Assembly: GCA_934047225.1 (NCBI GenBank)
Contig: OW203989.1
Location: forward strand, 12,499,977 to 12,563,976
Length of the DNA stretch: 64,000 nt
Reading direction: 5' to 3'
Source of the DNA: Ypsolopha sequella
Lineage: Eukaryota > Arthropoda > Insecta > Lepidoptera > Ypsolophidae
In this document: one piece after another, positions 12,331 through 24,952 of the stretch
How positions within the stretch are numbered: the stretch's first letter is position 1
Layout: every line of letters starts with the position of its first letter
The notes under the pieces: model-generated
Database searches by the model: none
What the model was told of the DNA's origin: nothing
What the model saw: only the letters and a program-made list of their open reading frames with translations
Program-made: the position numbers and the translations under genes

Positions 12331-13293
12331 GTTACAAAGTTACTCAGTTCAAGGTCAATGGCGTGGAAGAAGCCTTAATAAGATAAATAATATTCTGTAA
12401 TTCGTCCGTTTTACACATGGATAGACAAAGAGGTACTATGTATTTTCCGTGAATACAGATAAAGATAAAATTAAACAGGAAAGAGTATTCCTAATTTATA
12501 TTTGATTCGTAAAGCATCATCGATAACAACGCCGTAAGCCAAATATGAAAATTGAGGTCATAATTTTCCGACCGCAGCAAAATTTAATTGAAACTATGAT
12601 ATTCGATGGTAAAATTGGGTAAAATAATATCTATGCGATAAATATACTACGCATCTTTATCAAAACAATTTTGCCCTGTTACAAATATTTCAATAGCGTT
12701 TATTGTCCAATAGCCGCATGTAATGAAAAGCAAGCCACAAGGGTGAAAAGCTTGGACATGATTAAATTACCATTTATCATTCAAAATGGATTTGATTCAA
12801 CACCGGAAATATGGTTATTATGATAGTAAACATATTTGAATATTAACAAATAAATATTTACGTCATATTAAACATGTTCCTCCCACTAGAGAGTTACTTA
12901 AGGTCCTACGCATCCAACACAATAATCGTATTAAGTAATTTTGAACTCAATGATACTGTCAGAAAGTCTACATTAGAACGCTCGCTTCGTGCGCTGCGAG
13001 CACGCATAATCAGTGAATTTTCGAGGTTTTTCTGGAATTTCTGAAAAAGTATTGAGAAATAAATAAAAATGGGTCTATAAGTGTCTTTAATTATCTGTAA
13101 AAAAAATTCAGGAAAAGTTTTAATTCTCTCCGTTGAACTCCTTTGCTATAAACACATTTGTTCTATTGTAACATTTATTTAACTTGTATTTGAATGAGAT
13201 ATTGAACTGACAATATTAATTAAACAAAATGCTCATTTTGGAATGGCAGGGCCTTAAGGGGTAGGTAGCCACCAACGATCTTGAGTCGACCTG
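12331..13293. other. AT-rich non-coding DNA, nothing recognised
   Basis: No gene-like frame and no repeat shared with other parts of the window was found. Confidence 0.4.
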
Positions 13294-13422
13294 CGTCGGT
13301 ATAAATATCGACAGAAACTATGTTAAAATAACGTTCATATCAGTGCGCACTGCATTACGATGTCACTGGGTCTCTGGATAGCACAAAATAGGAGAAAATA
13401 ATAATTTTCACATGGACGCGAT
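13294..13422. repeat. Dispersed repeat, copy 1 (partner at 63126-63262)
   Basis: The block runs from 'tcggtataaatatcgac' to 'ttttcacatggacg'. It is clearly homologous, in the same orientation, to 63126-63262, sharing for example 'aaataacgttcatat' and 'aggagaaaataata'. The middle is divergent. I found no inverted ends and no coding potential. Confidence 0.6.
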
Positions 13423-13879
13423 GAACGGAAAAAGAAATTCCATAAATCATTTTCCTAAGCAATGTTTTAGTGCAATTTTAGTGCAAGAACTATACAAATA
13501 CCATTAGTGGTTTCAAAGAAATAACCAATTTTACAAAATTTTAGTCTAAAAACACTTTTTGACAACATTTTCATGCTGTTTCTTATACGCAAAAATAATT
13601 TTCTAAAATGAAGTTATTTTCTAAAGTTTAACTAACAACTGTTTTTTTATATTATTTTTAAACGTACCGTTTAAGAACAATAACTTTATCAATTTAGTCA
13701 TTTTCGGATTGGTCAGAAGACGGCGGAGACAGCTTGCATTTTTTGAAGGGAATGACGTTATCACAATCTTTTGAGCGGATGAAATGATGGCCCATGAGAA
13801 AAAATTGTTCTAACTAACCTGGTTTCAAATTAAGGAACAAGGCAATCAATGTCTAGACATTTGAAATTTAGACGGTCTC

Positions 13880-14044
13880 TATAAACATTATTAGGAGTAT
13901 GGGACTCACCGTGTTCCGTTTTTATATTTTCCCAAATTTTCGGCAGATTTACGATTTACCGTGGTCACGGGATGACTGACCTGAATATTTGGAAAAATAT
14001 AAAAACAAAACACGGTGAGTCTTGTACTCCTGATAATGTTTATA
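13880..14044. mobile_element. 165-bp hairpin MITE
   Basis: Arms of about 60 bp (13880-13938 and 13983-14044) are inverted copies. Shared blocks include 'actcaccgtgtt' against 'aacacggtgagt', and 'tataaacatta' against 'taatgtttata'. It is non-coding. Confidence 0.65.
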
Positions 14045-14545
14045 CGTTAATGATACTTAACATAACTAATGATGAGTATTTCTTGATATTTTATTTAATT
14101 TTGATATCCATGAAGGGTTGTTCATTACATGTGTCGTGCAAAAATATTATACACTTACTTAGCAGTGACAAAACAATCACATAGAGATTTTTATGAAAAT
14201 AAATTTCCATTAAAAAGCTAAAAACATTAATACAATTATCATTTCGATATCCCAAAAAATTACAAAGTTATTGGCAATCAAATTGAGCTTAACGACATGT
14301 ATCGTGACGTCATCCGACACGATTTCATACTAAAAGTGATAATATTGCTATCGTAAACTTCGGTAATAATATGAATATTTCAAAATATCAAAACATTTTG
14401 TGCTTTTTATTTTTACTAATGTATAAAAATATACTGATATTTCACTTCAGGAGACGAGCTCTTTAACTCAGAAGTTTAGCCTCATAATAAAACTAACATA
14501 ATCCAAACCTAATACTGCTGACAGTGTACGCTAAGCAAGCTGCTA

Positions 14546-14681
14546 CAGTGGTACAAGGATCTGATGGCGCGTGGATGACAGTGACAGGGGGGCGCAGCTG
14601 TGAAACAAAGAGTATGGTAGCGGCGTTAGTTCCAATTTTGGACACAACCAATCCACGCGCCATCAGATCCTTGTAGCACTG
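14546..14681. mobile_element. Tc1/mariner-type MITE, copy 1, TA target duplication
   Basis: The terminal inverted repeat is about 31 bp, starting CAGTGNTACAAGGATCTGAT. It is flanked by TA at 14544-14545 and 14682-14683. A CAGTG terminus with a TA duplication is characteristic of the IS630/Tc1/mariner superfamily. The 136-bp body encodes nothing. A shorter copy in opposite orientation is at 58872-58969. Confidence 0.75.
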
Positions 14682-14683
14682 TA

Positions 14684-17206
14684 TATTGTGCGGGATATGA
14701 TCTGGTACATTGACAATAGTAGGTCAATGATTCGGTATAACCGTTTGACGTTTCTGGAATGATTATTATTGCCTGTATAATCCGCAACATGTCTCTACGA
14801 AAGGGACATTTCCAGTATAGTCCTAGTAAGTGAGATCTGCTTATAAATTTGTGGAGGTGACGCGTCTCTTACCCAAACATTTTTCTGAATAAAATTTCTT
14901 ATCAATACATCTACATTTTATAACTAACAACTATAACCAATAAAATCAAAACTCTAAAAGAATTAAATCCGGTATGTAAAACATTGAAGAAAAGTAATAA
15001 AAATAGAAAGGGGTGACTAAAAATAGTAAGAAATAGAACAAAAATCAGAGATTTTTGGAAATATTTTCAGTCTGTCTGTTTGTTTGTTCACGCACATCTT
15101 CGAAAGTACTGAAAGGATTTTCATGTAGTTTTCCCAGGTGGACAGAGCTTACTTTGGATTAGAATAAAGGCTTTGTATTATTAAATCGAGTGTCAGAAAA
15201 AGTTATCGATATTAAGAGAATTATGGAATTTACTCTTCTACTGTTAGAAGTTAGAAGTAAGCAAATAATAATTCCTGGTGATGAAGGCCTAAAGACAACA
15301 CTAACGATTGCTTGAAGTGAAAAAGCAATTAAACTTTGGTTAGAATTATGTAGCGTATACAATTTTAGTGCATAAAAATCAATAGGTGGCACTGTACATT
15401 ATTAGAACGCGCATTAATGAAAATTTAATTATTTCGTTAAAAAAGCGTCATCTATTTTGGTTAATAAATAGTTTAAATGCGAAATTATTTGCTTGAGAGG
15501 GCCCAAGTGCGTTTTTTTCTACAATTTTGCAACTTTAACAAATTTGTATCAGTTGACTCGTACTGGATGGACCTTTGCTGCATCAGCCTCTTTCGTCCCT
15601 CTCCTCCCCTTCCAGACCCCTGATTGATGATGCCGGAGATTGCATGTCAGGATTACATCTGCGGTGGATGTACGGATTATTTAGTTCCTAGCAGCGAGAA
15701 AATAGAGCAAGCAATAACCCGGAAAACGCGCAGAGTAGCTAAGAAATGCCACAGCCCATCTCGGGTTTAATATTAAAATTGTAAGGATGTCTTTCTTTTC
15801 TTTCTTGCTCTTTTTTCAAGGCTGTCTTTACTGTGATGCGTGACCGAAGAGAAGTTGTCTGTCATTTTGGTCGTAAATGTGACCTTTCGTATGCCTAAAT
15901 ATTTAATCCTTATATTGTAAGCAGACATTTTCATTAAATTTTTTCTTTTTTCTCCAATAAGAAAAACAAACAGCTTTAATTGAAACGTAATAAAAATACA
16001 AATTGACATCACAGGGTTAGTAAAATTTCCATGAATGAATGTACACAAAATACAAAAATATTCTACTGAATAACCGTAGGTATACTTTTAGTACAAAGAA
16101 TCAACAAAAGATCATGTTAAATATACACTTAAAACAACTAAAACAAAATGGAATAAGATGAAGGTTAGACAACTGAACAACAAAATAACCAGAGACATGC
16201 GAGAAGTTAAAGAATATATTATCAAGATTTTGGCAAACAAAATCATTTTTAAAAGCCAAATTTGAATTCGGCTTTTCGTATTCCGCATCGTCAGTTTCTA
16301 AGGGCTCGCTGTTTTGCAATTTGCCGTTCAGCAATCGCTCATACCCTCAATATTTCTTACCACAGAACATTATAATCTTGCAGAATAACTATATGCAGAG
16401 TCAAATTATAAAAAGCCGAATTCTACTATTATGACAAAGATTTGTCAAATAGCAAGCGTTTAAAAACTGACGCAGCCGTTTGTTAAATGCCGAATTTTAC
16501 AACATATTCACCAATAGTTACCATGAAAGCAAATACAAACCTTTAATGAGTTCGCATACCTTAATTTCAAAAAGTTTTTTTTTTAAGAATATACCTACGC
16601 CGTTTTTGTACAAAGTTTTCATTATTTTGATATGTAAAATTTTGGTGTGTTAACCATTATTTTTTATGATTTTTAAAGAATTGTCGGTTATAACATCACT
16701 TGAGAATTTGAGACATTAGAATTTGAGACATTATACTGATTGTGATGTGTGATTGCTTATCAAAAAAGTAGTCTGTCTCTGTCTGTCTACTCATCTGTCA
16801 TCCATCTGTTAAGTCAGTCGGCATCAAATTTTATAAATAGCAAAGGACACATTTCTAAACAGCCATTTCTCAAGTGACGTGACACGAAGGCAAATGGAAG
16901 TTTCAGTTTTTTCGTAAAAATATTCATCATCATGAGGTTTTTTAGACCACAAGTGAAAATACGACTTACTAAATCAAAATTTCAAAATGGTTTTCGAATT
17001 AACACACCTTAATATAATTTAATCTATGCGAATTGGTACAGACAATACGTGTCGAGTGAGCCTAATGAGAAGGATGAACCTGATGAAGACCGAGCTAGTT
17101 AGTAATTCATAATTTAAGACTTTATTATGATGCAAAAATGGTTGTAACATCGTAAAATACAATAAAATTTAAAAACTATAGTTTGAGGATCTTGAGGATA
17201 ATTCAT
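14684..17206. other. AT-rich non-coding DNA, nothing recognised
   Basis: A few short open frames occur but none has protein-like composition or splice context. I saw no internal repeats. Confidence 0.4.
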
Positions 17207-17388
17207 GATTTATATAAAAACGGCTCACCTCAATACGTGTTATGATCGGGAAAGCCGACCAGTTTCAGCAGATTAGATGCCTTCATCTGGGCGAGTGAAG
17301 ACGTTTTGCGACGACGTTACGCCTCAGACTCTTCATCAGCTTTCCCGATCATAACACGTATTGAGGTGAGGCCGTTTTTATATAAATC
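17207..17388. mobile_element. 182-bp hairpin MITE with near-perfect 49-bp ends
   Basis: The end 'gatttatataaaaacggc' continues through 'cacctcaatacgtgttatg' and 'atcgggaaagc' at 17207-17255. It returns as its reverse complement at 17339-17388 with a single-base gap. Such high arm identity implies recent activity or gene conversion. The GC-rich centre (17256-17338) has no coding potential. Confidence 0.75.
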
Positions 17389-18570
17389 AAAATCTTAAAA
17401 AGTATGATTGTCAAATTCTGTTTTAATACTCCATTTAAACTTTAAATTATTAGGAATCTACGATTTCTTTTTACAAAAATCTACTCAACTAACAATGAAA
17501 AATCTGTTTTTTAACTAACATACACATGGACAGACAGACATTGCTTATCCTATATAATATATATTAATAGTTTGCCCCAAACTGTGAACTCGCGATTCGA
17601 TCTTGACTGATTTGCCTCATGTTCGAACTTAAAAATTATTTTCATCTCATTTACTTGCCTACCAAATATCAGGACGTTCCGATCAACGTTCCTCGAGTTA
17701 TCATCAGACAATCATTCATACATATATCTATACATACATACAAACGCCGGATTGTACAAGTAGACTCGGAGAACTTCGTTCGCTTCGATCTCTCGTTCAA
17801 TAAAAAAAAAGATTCACAGATTCAGTTCTCAGATCATTGAGTGTATGTGGTTTTCAATGTCCGAAGGCTATACACTTGTTGTAAGTTTATCCTAACGATC
17901 CCTACGGCTCCAATTCAATTGGATTGAGTTGTCAATTTGTCATAGTCGTAATGGAGCTTATGATGAAAAATTTTAGTTCTTGTCTATTTTAGTTGGGTAT
18001 GATTTTGACTTCTTTGTTTCAAAGATAAATAAATCAGGTCCTGAATTTGTAATACTGATTAGGTATTTATTTTTGTAGGTTGGATCCTAGTTACAAGCTA
18101 TTTTGCAGGCGGATTGTCAAAAACTTGCCTTTTTCTAATTAGTCGAAACAGAACACCTAAATTCAAAATTCACTCAATAGTTATTCAACAAAACCTTATT
18201 ACCTATGTTTTGTGAATGCTGCCATCGCAAAGTTTAAGAATTTTAAAACCTTTCAAATTAAAAACTTTTGAAAATCTTATTTGCAGTGGACAGAACATTC
18301 AAGACAGAGATTAGAGAAAACAGAAATTGAGAAAAAGTTTGGTTAACATCCCATTTTGAGGGTTGTTTAAATTAGGGATGTGCCCTACATTAATCCTAAG
18401 CAAATAAGACAATAAATCAATTTGAATACGGCCAAACCAGTTGTGGGAGGAATTTATTTAACAAAGGTTTTGTGTGCTTTGGAAACTAAACATTTCTATT
18501 GCAATGTGTATTTAGGAATGTTAAAGTCTTGTTATTTACTGACACGAACATTTTCGTTAAAGAAAATAAG
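17389..18570. other. AT-rich non-coding DNA, nothing recognised
   Basis: No gene-like frame or shared repeat was seen. Confidence 0.4.
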
Positions 18571-18651
18571 AAACGTGACATATTGAAGTAAAATCTTGAA
18601 CAAGATTCTCGGCGAATGCTTTAATGTTACTCGCTTTATAATCTTCTGGAG

Positions 18652-18702
<51 letters not shown>

Positions 18703-18904
18703 AATATAGGAAATATTTGAAGGGTGATATTCAATTCAAACGTGACATATTGAAGTAAAATCTTGAATAAGATTCTCGGCGAATGCTTTAATGTTACTCG
18801 CTTTATAATCTTCTAGACAAATATATATATATATATCACCCTTCAAATATTTCCTATATTCTTATATATATATATATATATATAAGGGTGATATTCAACT
18901 CAAA
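18571..18904. repeat. 81-bp direct duplication interleaved with (TA)n and inverted blocks
   Basis: Bases 18571-18651 recur at 18738-18818 with few differences, an offset of 167 bp. Each copy is followed by a (TA)n run; the first is about 45 bp long. The block 'aggaaatatttgaagggtga' at about 18707 returns inverted at 18833-18858, and part of it reappears near 18884. Slippage or template switching at (TA)n would explain the arrangement. Confidence 0.65.
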
Positions 18905-21802
18905 TTTTACAGTATTTATTCTAAGAACATACCTTTGATAATATGAAATTGTTGTATGTGGTGGATTTTTTATTAAGACTTGATTACACGTATCGAGTAC
19001 AGTGAGACAGTTAAATGGTACAAGGCCCGGAGAGTTTTATAAATATTTTAGCTTTGGCGCTTTTATTTTTATTCAACGAAAGAAAAAAGGAGAAGGTTTT
19101 CAAGTCGAGCGTATATTTTTTATGTATGACCATGTTTCTAGGTCCAAACGTTTGGTCCTTGCTTGCTATCTTTAAATAAAACTACAAACTCTACCGATCA
19201 CACTGAACCACTTTTCGCAAGAAACATACCTACGCAAACCATAAGTTTAGGAAATATTCAATCTTTTAACAAAAATGTGTGAACCCTAACGTAACACGAT
19301 ACGGGCTTTTTTCGGCGCAGCTTCGTCCGTGAAACGGCTGTTCACGCGCAGCGTTCTAAAATAGAACTTCCCTCTGTGAGTTAAAGTCCATAAGTCTTCT
19401 CTGATGTTTTGCGCATGTATTTTAATTCAGAGAGATGTTAAGTATGATCATTAATGCGGTTATGTGGTTTTGTTTAAAGGTCATATGAAAATAAATAGAA
19501 ATAAAACACAGCGAGTATTTATGTTAAGTGCACAGATGGTTTATTTAAAATAACATAGGAGACGCGCGTAGTAACGGAAATTGCACAGTGAACATAAATA
19601 CCTACATGGAAAAATACTGTAAGAGACCGAGAACATATTTCATCGCAAATAACACATATTTCACAATCTCTGTCGATCGAGCAGGCGCTTTGCCTTACCC
19701 CTTTTCTTTTCATTTTTGTGAGTTGATTTGTGTTCTATGAGTGTTCCACTGCAGTCGCCTGCCTTGCCCGGAGGAATATTGGATATCTGTCATAAGTCAT
19801 AAGATTTCGCATACCGCCTTTATAATGTAGTACATATCTCGTGCTCAGCTCGGAAAATATTTTCAATTTACTACATGGTGATTCCATAGTTTCGGTTCGG
19901 TCACAAAAGTGCTTCGAGCTTTTATTCTGCAGGTATTCCTTGTATTATACAAATTAAATTCAAATTTAAATTTGAATAGTTTGTTTTCTAAAGTGGGTAC
20001 ACATATTACTTTTTTCACAAGTCAAACTTAATCGTATAAAATATATTAAATAAAATAATAAACGTACATGAACTAAATTAAAGGTAGATAAGTAAATTTA
20101 ATTTATACAGCAATGTATATACGATTTAAATGATAGGTAAAATCTATAATTATATACTACATACTAATAGGTTACATATACAAATACATGCTTAGTACCA
20201 CCCATTCGAATAGTCTTGCTTCGAAGAAGATCTTATCTTTTTTTACCATTTTTTTTTTTTGTTTAATCATTTCTGTTACATATTAAATTAATACTATACA
20301 AAGTAGGTACTTATATCAACTTTAATTAGGGGTGAGAAAATACAATACTCATTATAAAGCAATTATTTGGTCGTACTGTATTTTTCACTATCTATGTAAC
20401 TTTACTAGCCTTATGTCCACGACCGCCTTAACTGAAAGAATAAGAAACATAAATACCAATTTAAGTAATTGTCACACTAAGGTCCAAGGGTTATGATGAC
20501 GCTGGCCTTGGCCAAATAACTCTGCTCTTCTTAAGATTTGATGATGTAATCTATTTTCACAATCCACTCTGGAAGCTCCTTCAGAGGCATTTCACAAAAT
20601 CACGCTTTTTGTGTGGCATTGGCGTGCCCTTCTGGATCGCAATTTTCTTGGAATTGGGAGTAATGTTTATTTTTATTTCGGTCTAATTAAATGGAGTGAT
20701 TATAAATAAAATTACTGAATTCAATTAGATAAAGATCATAGGTTATTTTGACATAAATTTTGAATGTGATTATGCTTTATTCAATACAAAAAATCGTGGT
20801 AAACTGGTGATTTCACTAATTAATCGGGAAAATTAACGTTTTTTAGTTCCACAAATAATATTTATTATTAGAGATACATTCTAGTATGTGTCAACAAATT
20901 TATAATTAAGATTTTTGGAATTTCTTTTTGCAATTTTTTTTGAATTCCTGTGTAAGAATTAGGTCCTTAAAGTTGAAAATTTGGAAATGTAGTACATTAA
21001 CTGTCAAAAAAAATATTGGTCTATGTTTATCAAGTATTGAACAGCATTAAACTCTTTCTTAAATTGGTAAATTAGGCGCTTGAAATTTTAGATTTTTCGC
21101 TAAGAGTATAAAATGCCCCCCACATCATAGGCTACAGAAGTGTGTACAAAAAAAAATACATTCACCAACTTAAACAAACAACAAGGTTTGCTAAAAACAA
21201 AACTTGGAAAGTATTTCGAAATGTTTTACAAAATCAATTTTTTGTCAGCTTTTATGTAAACAGCTTGTTAATACTCCCTGGAGTCTAATAAATACCTAAT
21301 AAATATCCTAATATATACCTAATAGGTATATAGGTATATTATATGTATATTATATACCTATACAGTGTATATTGATTATATTTTTAGTTATAAGCGTCTG
21401 TTTTAGCCCAATTTCCATAATGTTCTTCATATTGGTCAAATCTTATGAGGAGGAATGGGTAGGTCTCAGCGAAGTTATTTAGTAGGAGCCAAGTTTCAAT
21501 CTATTGATTATTTTTTTTTTTTTTTTTGATTGATTGTTTGAGACGTAATAATCGTCGTTGTGAGGCATAAATAATAAGCCATAATAAAACAGGTGTGCCA
21601 AGTGGGGACTGTGACTTGCACTTGACAGTTTATACTCGGGAACACCTCTGACATCCTTTCAGGGATTCATGTCGTGACGATATATATTATTTATTTATGT
21701 TATATTAACTAAATAAATAAAATAAAACACAAAATTTTGACAGTGAACTTTAAATAATGTTGTTTACGAAAAAATCTGCCTTTTTATCACTCGGGGATTC
21801 AT
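18905..21802. other. AT-rich non-coding DNA, nothing firm recognised
   Basis: Near 20480-20660 the minus strand has short stretches that read like protein in two different frames (for example KGTPMPHKKRDFVKC, then LPEWIVKIDYIIKS), broken by stops. This might be a very old processed copy of some gene, but I cannot name it. The remainder is AT-rich with simple runs. Confidence 0.35.
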
Positions 21803-22080
21803 GTTCCGTACCCAAAGGGTAACTAACGGGACCCTATTACTAAGACTCCGCTGTCCGTCTGTCTGTCCGTCTGTCACCAGGCTGTATAACCGTGATAGTT
21901 AGACAGTTGAAATTTTCACAGATGATGTATTTCTGTTGCCGCTATAACAACAAATACTAAAAAACAGAATAAAATAAATATTTAAGGGGGCAGACATGAC
22001 AGACATGTTTTTTTGCCATTTTATAGATAATGGTACGGAACCCTTCGTGCGCGAGTACGACTTGCACTTGGCCGGTTTTT
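21803..22080 (+). mobile_element. Lepidopteran interspersed repeat with 'gttccgtaccc' / 'cttggccggttttt' ends
   Basis: This is a well-preserved copy of a very widespread lepidopteran repeat that I recognise from its start (gttccgtaccc), its internal 'gtccgtctgtctgtcc' pyrimidine-rich tract, the block 'gttgccgctataacaacaaa' and its end 'gcacttggccggtttttt'. Internal inverted matches (gttccgtacc and ggtacggaac) lie near its ends. It abuts and truncates the mariner on its right. It is non-coding. Confidence 0.7.
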
Positions 22081-22910
22081 TCATGTTTGGAAATAGATAA
22101 TATTCGCAGGTTTGGACTAAACGGTGGGTGCTTAATTATTTCAAAGCCTGACTTGTGTGGGGCAGCCAGGGCAACACGGCTCTTGCGACCAGGCGCATTG
22201 TCGTGCAAGACCAAGACGCCTGTCGTAAATTTTCCTCGTCTTTTCTCTTTAATTGCTTTCCTTAAATGCTCTAGAATGGACGCGTAGTATTTTCCAGTTA
22301 TATAAATGCCCTTGTCCTTATAATTGATCAGCAGGGTTCCTTTAGTATCCTAGAAAACAGTCGCCATGAGTTTTCTGTCCCACTGCAACAGCTTGAACTT
22401 TTTCCCCTCGGCCATAGCTTCAGGCTTCGAGAAGCGCGCCAAGTGGTTCTTCTTGCGACGGCGCCGGCGGAGAGAACAAATGTATGAAGTTGTATAGAGC
22501 CGGCCATGGGTCGCATCTCGCGCGTCTTGTCCGGCTTCGAGTGACTTGCGCTCTCTCGACGGCGGTGTGCGGGGCGGCGGGGAGCTGCGGCCAGTGATTG
22601 AGCGCATAGGAAGAACCTAGTGTCGAGCGCTTTGAGCGAGCGAGCGCGCTATACATCCGATGCGGTGGAAGGCGCCGACGGGTGTCGTGGCAGGGCAAAG
22701 CCCGTCGCAAAAACCGACTGGAAGCGCAGCAAGAAGCGCCGCCAGAAGCCTGAAGCTATGGCCGACCGGTTAGGCGGTGGTGTGCCTTTTTTATGCCACT
22801 GCAAAGAGTCTTGTTTAGACTCAGGTTCATAATGATGTAATGGTTTGGACGTTTTTCCCTTGCTTGGTAAGGAAATTTATAACGGCGCGTGCTCGATTTT
22901 CTCCATTGTG
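22081..22910 (-). pseudogene. Mariner transposase remnant, deleted, truncated and interrupted
   Basis: Read on the minus strand from 22906, the copy starts with a mariner-like N-terminus (ENRARAVINFLTKQGKNVQT after a frameshift). It then jumps directly to the mid-protein block HHYEPESKQDSLQWHKKGTP, so the helix-turn-helix remainder and the first catalytic region are deleted. After GTPPP the frame is broken by a 356-bp GC-rich insertion (22409-22764). It resumes with KKFKLLQWDRKLMATVFWD, continues through a GKYYASIL block, and reaches LHDNAPG with the catalytic Asp. It then runs to HPPFSPNLR, where mariners have the last Asp motif (SPDLAP), here mutated. The C-terminus is cut off by the repeat ending at 22080. 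The family call is firm and the copy is certainly inactive. Confidence 0.85.
22409..22764. mobile_element. GC-rich 356-bp foldback insertion inside the mariner
   Basis: The ends are a perfect 20-bp inverted repeat (22409-22428 and 22745-22764, starting cggccatagcttcaggcttc). Looser inverted similarity continues inward through 'gaagaagcg'-type sequence. The body is strongly GC-rich in an otherwise AT-rich window. It separates GTPPP from KKFK, adjacent motifs in mariner transposases, so it was inserted after the mariner. I found no clear target-site duplication and no recognisable gene. Confidence 0.65.
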
Positions 22911-24752
22911 AATGCCGTCTTCCCGATTAAGTTGCTTGCTTGATAATAATTGACTTTATGAGCCGATTGTTATGAAACTAAGTTTTTATACTAATAGTGA
23001 ATCACTCAACACGTTGAGGTACTAATGAGACCCCCACCCTTCTCCAATCCTGCCATTCTGGAAACATAAAACGCATCCTTACGAGTATGTTTGTATATAA
23101 CACAGGCAATGTATATAATACGGTATTCTATACAATACCTGTTTTCTATACAATGACTATAAAATCTTCAGGCAATGTATGAAATAAATAGTTTTATATA
23201 CTTGGTCTAGTTATTGTATAGAATCATAAAGGTACAGCAGGCACTGTATAAAAATCTACAAATCCTTAAATGCAGAAGAGAGCTGGTAGGTTAAGTATGG
23301 CGAGTAGCAAAACGTAGTTCCACGACCGCCATACTTAACCTTGGTGGATTTTTTTACGAATACCCAGAAATTCTTATAATTATTTGTAGCAAAAAATTAT
23401 AAGTCTTGACACAAAAGTGGAATGTTTTAGCTATCGCAGAATATTTTGAGCAATCATATTTGTAAGGAACATCTAATCCCAGTGTGTTAATACATGATAA
23501 AATAAATGGCGCTAACTATTCGGAATATTTCAAGTACTAATTATGATTGAGTACACTACCGTACCTGTACAAAAAAAAACAGGTAATAAACAAAGTGTTT
23601 TTTCATCTGTAAATGGAAGCTGCTTGCATAAAAATTCTTAGCTAGGATAAGACACATTTTTGCATCTTATTGTTGGACGTTCTCGTTTGAATGAAAACAT
23701 TTTAAGTTCAACCCAGAATGTAAATTCTTCGTTTTAATTTAGTTTTACGCAATTTGCTTTCGGGATGTTTTATCTACTTTTCACTTCACTTTTTCATTTT
23801 GAAATACAAGGCAACAGTACACTTTTATGGCGCTATATTAAACGATGAAAATACCTAATAAGTGAACGAATTTTGTTGTTTACTCGGTAAATTACGGTCA
23901 TATTTAGTATTTCCTGCAACTCTGACATAATGTGATACATTGGGACACGAGTGCTTGTTTACGAAACGAACGAAGTAAATTTTGAGACTTGCACGAGTGT
24001 CCCAATGTCTAACTATGTCCAGTTGTACACCATACTTTATTTACGACCATCAAAAACAATTCCACAAAAAATGAGAAAAAGAACACTCGTCATGAAACTG
24101 TCGTACTCGTCATGATACCCTGAGCCCATAGGATGAATATAGATGCCTGAGACTAATCAGAAGTGAGAGAGTAAAAATCACAGTATAAGGAAAAGGACGC
24201 AGTATTATGTCTTCATAGAAACGGCCCGAAACGACGCGCTTCGAAATCTCGGGAGCTGTCGGGGGGCAGCAGTCGCAGTTGTGCCTTAGTCACGTACGCA
24301 CGTTGTCGCGTTGACACTGTAAGCCGCTCCCGCGCATTTTCATAAATGGCACGAAATTATAGAATATGTTGTGCATTGTATGGCTGTTTAAATTAAATAA
24401 TGCGACAATTTAATATAGCATTATCAAATACGTTGGCAGCCCTAGCGCGTGTTTAGGCACCGAGCGGCCGTAGGTATTGATTTCAAGGACACCGCCCAGT
24501 TAAACCACTGTCTACTTGGTAAAATAGACAGTTATTGCTTGTGATTAGTTCGCTAACAGTGTTTATAATAAAGGCCAATCAAAGTTACAAAAAAAAAAAA
24601 CAGAATAAAAAACTTACACTGCTTGAGGAAGGAGTTATGCCCCTTTTTATGTTCTAAAATTATTTTGATAAACGGTGACAGCATATTAACTGTGGTAACA
24701 GCGGCGTGAAGCATTACTTGCGATTGTCAGCACTTGGTGAAACATCATCATA
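22911..24752. other. Non-coding DNA with two small hairpins
   Basis: A perfect 14-bp-arm hairpin (ggttaagtatggcg) pairs 23289-23302 with 23327-23340. An imperfect one pairs 23938-23954 with 23991-24007 (cattgggacacgagtgc); its loop holds 'cttgtttacgaaacgaacga', which recurs near 5057. Bases 24190-24320 are GC-richer without a recognisable gene. Confidence 0.5.
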
Positions 24753-24952
24753 ATCTTGATAAAACACTTGTACTGTTTCACAATATCACTTTTTATTACT
24801 CCAACCGGTTTCACCTTACGACATTATCAAGGATTTATTGTTTATTTATTAATTTATTATATTTAACAGGGTTCCTTGATAATGGCGTAAGGCGAAACCG
24901 GTTGGAGTAATAAAAAGTGATATTGTGAAACAGTACAAGTGTTTTATCAAGA
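24753..24952. mobile_element. 200-bp hairpin MITE, 'aaccggttt' family
   Basis: Arms 24753-24832 and 24873-24952 are inverted copies. They include 'cacttgtactgtttcacaat' and 'ccaaccggtttc'. The left outer flank 'gcacttggtg' is shared with the element at 37172-37355, so the true left border may be near 24727. Confidence 0.7.

Noticed and set aside
20480..20660. Decayed copy of a ribosomal-protein-like gene on the minus strand
   Set aside because: Only two short protein-like runs in different frames; I could not assign a family with any confidence.
21840..21880. Pyrimidine-rich 'gtccgtctgtctgtcc' tract as a stand-alone microsatellite
   Set aside because: It is an internal part of the lepidopteran repeat at 21803-22080.
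22420..22832. GC-rich overlapping frames suggesting a basic protein
   Set aside because: They lie in the foldback insertion in the mariner, and composition alone explains the Arg/Ala-rich translations.
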